Assembly (NCBI GenBank): GCA_003150315.1
Contig: QAML01000042.1
Span: 1 to 58,281 of the forward strand
DNA length: 58,281 nucleotides
Direction: 5' to 3'
Source: Prevotellaceae bacterium
GTDB taxonomy: Bacteria > Bacteroidota > Bacteroidia > Bacteroidales > Bacteroidaceae
The position numbers and the translations under genes are program-made. Positions 52,843 to 58,281 of the stretch are shown here, one piece after another (position 1 is the first letter of the stretch; every line of letters begins with the position of its first letter). The notes below the pieces were generated by a model. It was not told the origin of the DNA. It made no database searches and worked only from the letters and a program-made list of their open reading frames with translations.

Positions 52843-53591
52843 TATACTGGTTTTCAGGCACCGGCAACAGCCGTTTTGTGGCAGAAAAGCTTGCAGAACT
52901 CACAAACGACACGGCGCAAAACATCTTTATGCCTTATACAGAGGAACATGACGGCATCGTGGGATTGGTTTTCCCCGTATACGTGTGGATGCCTCCCTTT
53001 TTCGTGTCGAAATTCATAGATAATTTCCTGCAAAACATTGCTCCACAGACATACAAATACGTGGTTATGACTTGCGGAGACGATGTTGGTAAGACTCTTG
53101 ACCTTGTTAAAAAACACGGTTTCGCTCCTGACGGAGCCTACAGTCTGTTCATGCCCAACACCTATGTATGCCTTCCGGGATTTGACGTAGACGGCGATAA
53201 AGTAAGGCAGGATAAACTGGGCAAAAGCCTTGCAAGAATTTCACATATAGCCCAAGAGGTTAACGATAGACGTAAAACCGTTGAAATTCACGAAGGATTG
53301 TTGCCACGAACCAAAACTTATTTGCTCGGGAAGCTCTTCGGCAGCTTCGTAAGAGACGATAAACGTTTCCGTGCAGGCAAATGTTGCAATTCCTGCGGCG
53401 CATGCACCAAAGCCTGTCCCGCAGGAAACATAACAATAGGCAACGGACAACCGCAATGGGGCGGCAACTGCACGGGATGTCTTGCCTGCTATCACACATG
53501 TCCCAAACACGCAATAGATTTTGCAAGACGCACAAGCGGAAAAGGACAATATCTCTTCCGCCGTCATGCAGGAGAAACAGGGAAATCATAA
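52839..53591 (+). CDS. EFR1-type ferredoxin (flavodoxin-like domain plus two 4Fe-4S clusters)
   Basis: 250 residues. The N-terminal flavodoxin-like domain begins IYWFSGTGNSRFVAEKLA, with an FMN-phosphate loop. The C-terminal bacterial ferredoxin has CNSCGACTKACP and CTGCLACYHTCP cluster motifs. EFRODs are common in anaerobes, but their partners are mostly unknown. Coupling with ispE (4-base overlap) suggests electron supply to the iron-sulfur enzymes of the MEP pathway (IspG/IspH), an inference. A basic C-terminal tail follows. Confidence 0.88.
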   Translation: MIYWFSGTGNSRFVAEKLAELTNDTAQNIFMPYTEEHDGIVGLVFPVYVWMPPFFVSKFIDNFLQNIAPQTYKYVVMTCGDDVGKTLDLVKKHGFAPDGAYSLFMPNTYVCLPGFDVDGDKVRQDKLGKSLARISHIAQEVNDRRKTVEIHEGLLPRTKTYLLGKLFGSFVRDDKRFRAGKCCNSCGACTKACPAGNITIGNGQPQWGGNCTGCLACYHTCPKHAIDFARRTSGKGQYLFRRHAGETGKS

Positions 53592-53608
53592 TATAAAGCA
53601 AAACAACA

Positions 53609-54748
53609 ATGAAGATTCTGCTTCTTGGCGAATTCAGTAATGTACACTGGGCTTTGGCATGCGGACTGCGGCAGCTCGGACATGAAGTTACCGTAGTTTC
53701 CGACGGCGACAATTGGAAGAACTATAAACGCGACATAGACGTAAGACGCTACGACCTTGGCGTTCGCGGCACAACGGCTTTCGTGGGGCGTTTGGTCAAA
53801 ATTCTTCCAAAACTGAAAGGATATGACGTGGTTCAGATCATAAATCCCATATTTCTTCCCGTGAAAGCGGAAAGAACAGCACCTATATACAATCTGCTAC
53901 GTGCGCGAAACAAGTCAATGTTTCTCGGAGCTTTCGGAATGGATCACTTTTGGGTTCACGCCGGATGCAATTGTAAAACTTTCCGTTACAGTGATTTTAA
54001 TCTCGGCGACACTTTAAGACACGACGGAGAGAACGATATTTGGATAAAAGAATGGGGCTCGGGAGTAAAAGGGCGGTTGAATTGCAGAATAGCAGAGAAC
54101 TGCGACGGAATAATTGCAGGACTTTACGAATACTATGCTTCCTACAAACCCTATTTCATAGATAAGCTGGAATTTATTCCGTTCCCGATTGATATGAGTA
54201 CCATTACTCCGAAATCATCCGAGGCACACGACAAAGTAAGATTCTTTATAGGCATACAAAAAGCCCGCAGCGAATATAAAGGAACAGACATAATGCTTAG
54301 GGCACTTGAGCGCGTGGTTCGCGATTACCCCGAAAAAGCAGAGATGATAAAGGTGGAATCCGTTCCATTCGAGAAATATCAAAACCTAATGAATTCAAGC
54401 GATCTTCTGCTTGATCAGCTTTATTCTTACACGCCTGCAATGAATGCACTGTTGGCTATGGCAAAGGGAATAATTGTTGTGGGCGGCGGTGAAGAGGAAA
54501 ACTATGAAATTCTCGGCGAAAAAGAATTGCGTCCTATCATAAATGTTCTTCCCAACGAAGATAGTGTTTACAACGCTCTCAAAGATATTGCTCTACATAA
54601 AGAACGTATTCCTTTGCTTTCGCAACAAAGCGTGGAATATATAAAGAAGTATCATGATTCCGTGAAAGTTGCGCAGCGTTATCTGGATTTTTGGAACAGA
54701 CAAATAGAACGTAAAAAACAAACAAGCCAAGGACCGCAGCACGACTGA
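53609..54748 (+). CDS. GT-B glycosyltransferase (family 1/4-like)
   Basis: 379 residues. ILLLGEFSNVHWALACGLRQLGHEVTVVSDG opens the first Rossmann domain. The donor domain includes FIGIQKARSEYKGTDIMLRAL and SSDLLLDQLYSYTPAMNALLAMAKGIIVVGGGEEE, where the usual E-x(7)-E region is weakened. It carries an unusual Cys-rich insert (HAGCNCKTFRY, about 115-125). It is probably involved in surface polysaccharide or glycoprotein synthesis; no polysaccharide cluster is adjacent. It lies 17 bases after the EFR1 gene and 17 before mfd, so it is likely cotranscribed. Confidence 0.83.
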   Translation: MKILLLGEFSNVHWALACGLRQLGHEVTVVSDGDNWKNYKRDIDVRRYDLGVRGTTAFVGRLVKILPKLKGYDVVQIINPIFLPVKAERTAPIYNLLRARNKSMFLGAFGMDHFWVHAGCNCKTFRYSDFNLGDTLRHDGENDIWIKEWGSGVKGRLNCRIAENCDGIIAGLYEYYASYKPYFIDKLEFIPFPIDMSTITPKSSEAHDKVRFFIGIQKARSEYKGTDIMLRALERVVRDYPEKAEMIKVESVPFEKYQNLMNSSDLLLDQLYSYTPAMNALLAMAKGIIVVGGGEEENYEILGEKELRPIINVLPNEDSVYNALKDIALHKERIPLLSQQSVEYIKKYHDSVKVAQRYLDFWNRQIERKKQTSQGPQHD

Positions 54749-54765
54749 CAGGTTTGTTAGAAGAA

Positions 54766-57700
54766 ATGACTGATTTAAGTTTTTTTGAAAAGGCTTTTGC
54801 CCAAAGCGAAGGAGTAAAACGTCTGTACAATGACGTCTGTGAACTCCGCAACAACAATAACGGTACAATTAAAGTTTGTGGTCTGCAAGGTTCTTCGCGA
54901 GCCATTGCTGCCCATAGTCTTTTTTACAAATTGGCAAAGGAAGACGTTTGTTTCGTTGCGGTTCTTGACAGCTACGACGATGCGGCATATTTTTTTCAGG
55001 ACTTTCAGAAACTGTCGCACAACGGAATACTCGGCAACAACATAGTATTTTTTCCTTCCGAAACCAAACGTAAGGGAAACAATTTCGTGCGTGATGAAGA
55101 CAATATCATTATGCGCACAGAAGTTCTCGGTCGTCTTGCCCACAAAGACAACCCTTTGGCAATAATAACCTATCCTCAAGCCATTGCAAAGAAAGTTCCG
55201 GGGGCGGAAGAGGTTTCGAAGCGTTCGTTCACGGTGAAAGAAAACAGTTGCCTCGATGTTGCTGAAACCGAAAACAAACTTCGCGAATGGGGCTTCAAAC
55301 CTGTTGACTATGTTTATGCTCCCGGCGAGTACGCTGTACGTGGAAGTATAATAGACATCTTTTCATATTCCTGCCCCGACCCTATAAGAATAGACCTATT
55401 CGGAGATGATGTGGAAAGTGTGCGCACTTTCGACGTAACAACACAGTTGAGTATTGAAAAAATAAGCAGTATAATTATTGCGCCGCAGGCTTCATCTTCG
55501 GGCAAAACAGTTCCCATTACAAATCTTTTCCCTGACAATACAGTTTATTTTACAGGTAATCTTGCTTTTGACGCTGCAAAAATTGACGAATACAAAGATT
55601 CTATGACCGAAGACAAACCAGAGGATTACATAGTGGGAGAAGCCTTTCTGGGATTGCCTTGTAAAAACGTGGTTATAGAATGTGGCGTTACGCAGGATGC
55701 AAAAGCGGGAAAACATACAAGAACTGTTTCGTTTCATACAAGTCGCCAGCCTCTTTATCACAAGGATTTCGATTTGGTAAAGAGCTCTTTCGAGGAATTC
55801 AATTCGAAAGGTTACAAAATTTATATCGCTGCCGACAGCGCAAAACAGCTTGAACGAATAGCAAGTGCACTTGAAGGCATCGGGGCAGCAAACATATTTA
55901 CTCCTCTTCTTGGAACAGTACATTCGGGATTCTGTTCCGACGACATAAAGACCTGTCTCTTTACCGATCACGAGATATTTGATCGTTTCCATCGCTATAA
56001 TATGAAAGAAAATAGTGCGAGAAACGGTAAAAATGCTCTGACATTAAAAGAAATAAACGACTTGCAGGTAGGAGACTATGTGGTTCATTCCGATCACGGA
56101 ATAGGTATATTTATGGGACTTGTCCATATAGGCGAAGGCAATTCCCGTCAGGAATCTATAAAACTTGTTTACTCCGGCGGCGACATAGTCATGGTGTCCA
56201 TCAATTCCCTTCACAAACTTAGCAAGTATCGCGGAAAAGAAGGAACGCCGCCTAAAGTCAGTCATCTTGGCACAGGTGCATGGCAGAAAATCAAAGACCG
56301 CACAAAAAAGCGCATAAAAGACATTGCCCGAGACTTGATAAGGCTTTACGCCGAAAGACGTTCCAAGAAAGGTTTCGCTTTCAGTGGCGACAATTACATG
56401 CAACACGAACTTGAAGCCTCGTTTCTTTACGAGGATACCCCCGATCAGTCAAAAGCAAGTATGGCTGTTAAAGAAGACATGGAGAAAGCGCGCCCCATGG
56501 ACAGGCTTGTATGCGGGGATGTGGGCTTCGGAAAAACAGAAGTTGCCATACGCGCAGCATTCAAAGCTGCCTGCGACAACAAACAAGTGGCGGTTCTCGT
56601 GCCTACCACAGTGCTTGCGCTGCAACATTACAGAACTTTCTGCGAACGATTGAAAGATTTTCCGGTGCGTGTGGACTATCTTTCGCGTGCAAGAACTGCC
56701 AAGCAGACAAAAGAAGTATTGAAAGACCTCGCTGATGGCAAAATAGACATAATCGTAGGCACACACAAACTGACGGGCAAGACAGTGAAATTCCACGACC
56801 TCGGACTTTTGATAATTGACGAGGAACAGAAATTCGGTGTTTCCGTTAAAGAAAAACTGCGTCAGATAAAAACCGAGATCGATACACTTACGCTCACTGC
56901 CACCCCCATACCGAGAACACTGCAATTCTCACTTATGGGTGCGAGAGACCTTTCGGTTATACGCACAGCCCCGCCAAACAGATATCCCATAGACACAGAA
57001 TTGATAACCTTCAATGAAGAAATTGTTTCGGAAGCCATTAACCGCGAACTTGCACGCGGAGGGCAGGTGTTTTTTGTATGCAACAGAGTTTCGAAATTGC
57101 CCGCAATAAAAGCAATGATAAACCGTGTGGTTCCCGAAGCCCGAGTTGCCATAGGACACGGGCAGATGCCGCCGGAAGAAATGGAGAAAGTCATAACAGG
57201 ATTCGTAAACTTCGATTTCGATGTGCTTGTTGCAACAACCATAATAGAGAGCGGAGTTGACATTCCCAACGCCAATACAATAATAATAGAAGGAGCACAA
57301 AACTTCGGACTTAGCGACCTGCATCAAATGCGCGGGCGCGTGGGACGTTCAAACAAAAAAGCCTACTGCTACCTTCTCACTCCGCCCGTGTCCTCTCTTC
57401 CCGACGATGCCCGCCGTCGCCTTGAAGCCATAGAGGGTTTCTCCGATTTGGGAAGCGGCTTCAGCATTGCCCTTCAAGACCTTGACATACGCGGTGCGGG
57501 AAATCTTTTGGGTGCGGAGCAGAGCGGATTTATAGCAGACTTGGGTTATGAAACATATCAACGTGTGCTCAACGAAGCGGTCAACGAATTGAAGACCCAG
57601 GAATTCTCATCTCTCTACGAAGACGAAATAAAACAATCCACGGAAGGCGAAGGCAGTTTCTTTGTTGAGGATTGCAATGTGGAAAGCGACATTCCTATGT

Positions 57701-58128
57701 TCTTTCCAGAAACATACGTGCCCGGAGTAAGCGAAAGAATAATGCTATATCGCGAACTCGACTCCATATCCGACGATTCGGAATTGCAACGATACAGACA
57801 AAGACTCGCAGACCGCTTCGGCACTCCCCCGCGTCAGGCAGAAGCCCTTATGCTAATGCCTGCGCTGCGCCGCAAAGCTCGTGCCCTCGGTGTGGAAAAG
57901 GTTTTCATGAAAAACAAGTCAATGACCTTGTTCTTTGTATCAAACAACGCAAGCCCGTTCTACAAGAGCAATACATTTGGGAACATCATTGACTACGCCA
58001 TGAAGCATCTGCACCGATGCAAACTTGACGAAACTAACGGCAAACGCAAAATGCTTATTGCTAATATCCCCACCCCGGAAGCGGCAATAACTGTTCTTGA
58101 CGAAATTCTTGTTAAGAAAGAGGACTGA
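54766..58128 (+). CDS. mfd: Transcription-repair coupling factor
   Basis: DNA translocase that removes stalled RNA polymerase and recruits UvrA to lesions. 1,120 residues: UvrB-like N-terminal domains (about 10-370, with YAPGEYAVRGSIIDIFSY), an RNA-polymerase-interacting domain about 430-500 (VGDYVVHSDHGIGIFMGLVHI), and helicase domains with Walker A GDVGFGKTEVA (about 583), DEEQKFG (about 685), TATPIPRTL and RGRVGR (about 857). A TRCF C-terminal domain follows (from about 960). The ATG at 54766 is chosen over an in-frame TTG four codons earlier. The product is near the usual length. Confidence 0.97.
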   Translation: MTDLSFFEKAFAQSEGVKRLYNDVCELRNNNNGTIKVCGLQGSSRAIAAHSLFYKLAKEDVCFVAVLDSYDDAAYFFQDFQKLSHNGILGNNIVFFPSETKRKGNNFVRDEDNIIMRTEVLGRLAHKDNPLAIITYPQAIAKKVPGAEEVSKRSFTVKENSCLDVAETENKLREWGFKPVDYVYAPGEYAVRGSIIDIFSYSCPDPIRIDLFGDDVESVRTFDVTTQLSIEKISSIIIAPQASSSGKTVPITNLFPDNTVYFTGNLAFDAAKIDEYKDSMTEDKPEDYIVGEAFLGLPCKNVVIECGVTQDAKAGKHTRTVSFHTSRQPLYHKDFDLVKSSFEEFNSKGYKIYIAADSAKQLERIASALEGIGAANIFTPLLGTVHSGFCSDDIKTCLFTDHEIFDRFHRYNMKENSARNGKNALTLKEINDLQVGDYVVHSDHGIGIFMGLVHIGEGNSRQESIKLVYSGGDIVMVSINSLHKLSKYRGKEGTPPKVSHLGTGAWQKIKDRTKKRIKDIARDLIRLYAERRSKKGFAFSGDNYMQHELEASFLYEDTPDQSKASMAVKEDMEKARPMDRLVCGDVGFGKTEVAIRAAFKAACDNKQVAVLVPTTVLALQHYRTFCERLKDFPVRVDYLSRARTAKQTKEVLKDLADGKIDIIVGTHKLTGKTVKFHDLGLLIIDEEQKFGVSVKEKLRQIKTEIDTLTLTATPIPRTLQFSLMGARDLSVIRTAPPNRYPIDTELITFNEEIVSEAINRELARGGQVFFVCNRVSKLPAIKAMINRVVPEARVAIGHGQMPPEEMEKVITGFVNFDFDVLVATTIIESGVDIPNANTIIIEGAQNFGLSDLHQMRGRVGRSNKKAYCYLLTPPVSSLPDDARRRLEAIEGFSDLGSGFSIALQDLDIRGAGNLLGAEQSGFIADLGYETYQRVLNEAVNELKTQEFSSLYEDEIKQSTEGEGSFFVEDCNVESDIPMFFPETYVPGVSERIMLYRELDSISDDSELQRYRQRLADRFGTPPRQAEALMLMPALRRKARALGVEKVFMKNKSMTLFFVSNNASPFYKSNTFGNIIDYAMKHLHRCKLDETNGKRKMLIANIPTPEAAITVLDEILVKKED

Positions 58129-58221
58129 CAGAATTTCCTACCTCACACATAAAAAAGGACCTTACGTGCATCCCAAGAAAACGCTATTTTTTGCGTTGTT
58201 TTTTGAGCCGTTCGACAGCTC

Positions 58222-58281
58222 GAAAAACACATAAGGCATGTTGTAAAAAATACAAGCCATATATTTTAAAATACAAGGCAC
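58222..58281. repeat. Modular palindromic repeat, copy H, cut by window end
   Basis: ATAAGGCATGTTGT variant, ACAAGCCATATATTTT, then ACAAGGCAC at the edge. The unit order resembles copy C. It lies 93 bases after mfd. Confidence 0.8.

Overview
The window comes from a Bacteroidales chromosome, most likely a Prevotella-like or related gut/oral anaerobe. Evidence for this: genes are preceded by the Bacteroidetes promoter signature (TAnnTTTG, sometimes with an upstream TTTG about 20 bases away) rather than by Shine-Dalgarno sites; the tmRNA tag ends in YALAA; the Cas9 and tracrRNA are of the Bacteroidetes type II-C kind; and several families are typical of the phylum (MurT/DUF5009, NamZ/DUF1343, DUF4965 glutaminase-like, BspA-type leucine-rich repeats, stand-alone AICAR transformylase). 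Genus is an inference.

Layout. 1-3.4 kb: the edge of an integrative element (start of a zinc-finger excisionase-like gene) abuts a type II-C cas9 that stops before its third RuvC motif; an apparently intact tracrRNA gene is divergent from it. 3.9-11 kb: pyrG, yidC, a dipeptidyl-peptidase-5-like S9 peptidase and an MFS carrier. 11.4-12.4 kb: cupin gene divergent from an HxlR regulator, with two operator-like palindromes. 12.7-17.8 kb: ppdK, tmRNA (ssrA), stand-alone AICAR transformylase and a tiny basic protein. 18.2-30 kb: DUF4965 protein, GT2, PiT phosphate transporter, MFS, panB, HAD phosphatase, GH3 glucosidase with PA14, rubredoxin. 30.4-37.7 kb: tightly overlapping rarA-tilS-transpeptidase operon, GH2, and a SpoU/TrmH RNA methyltransferase. 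37.7-42 kb: an island bounded by two copies of one repeat. It holds a roughly 400-nt highly structured non-coding RNA with its own promoter and terminator, two Ig-like/fimbrillin-like lipoproteins, a vestige of an LRR gene and a complete BspA-like LRR gene. 42.2-51.6 kb: a six-gene peptidoglycan salvage operon (metallophosphoesterase-PQQ, NamZ, MurT, MurQ, beta-lactamase/SGNH fusion, transglutaminase/NlpC fusion). 52-58.1 kb: ispE, EFR1 ferredoxin-flavodoxin, a glycosyltransferase and mfd.

The most unusual non-coding content is (i) the structured RNA at 38.04-38.45 kb, (ii) eight intergenic copies of a modular palindromic repeat built from units of about 21 bases, mostly at ends of transcription units, with a recognisable one-sided flank, and (iii) a related two-copy family around the 37.7-42 kb island. 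Bacteroidetes-type promoters, terminators and corrected start codons are listed where the sequence decides them. No tRNA, rRNA, CRISPR array or intact transposase gene was seen.
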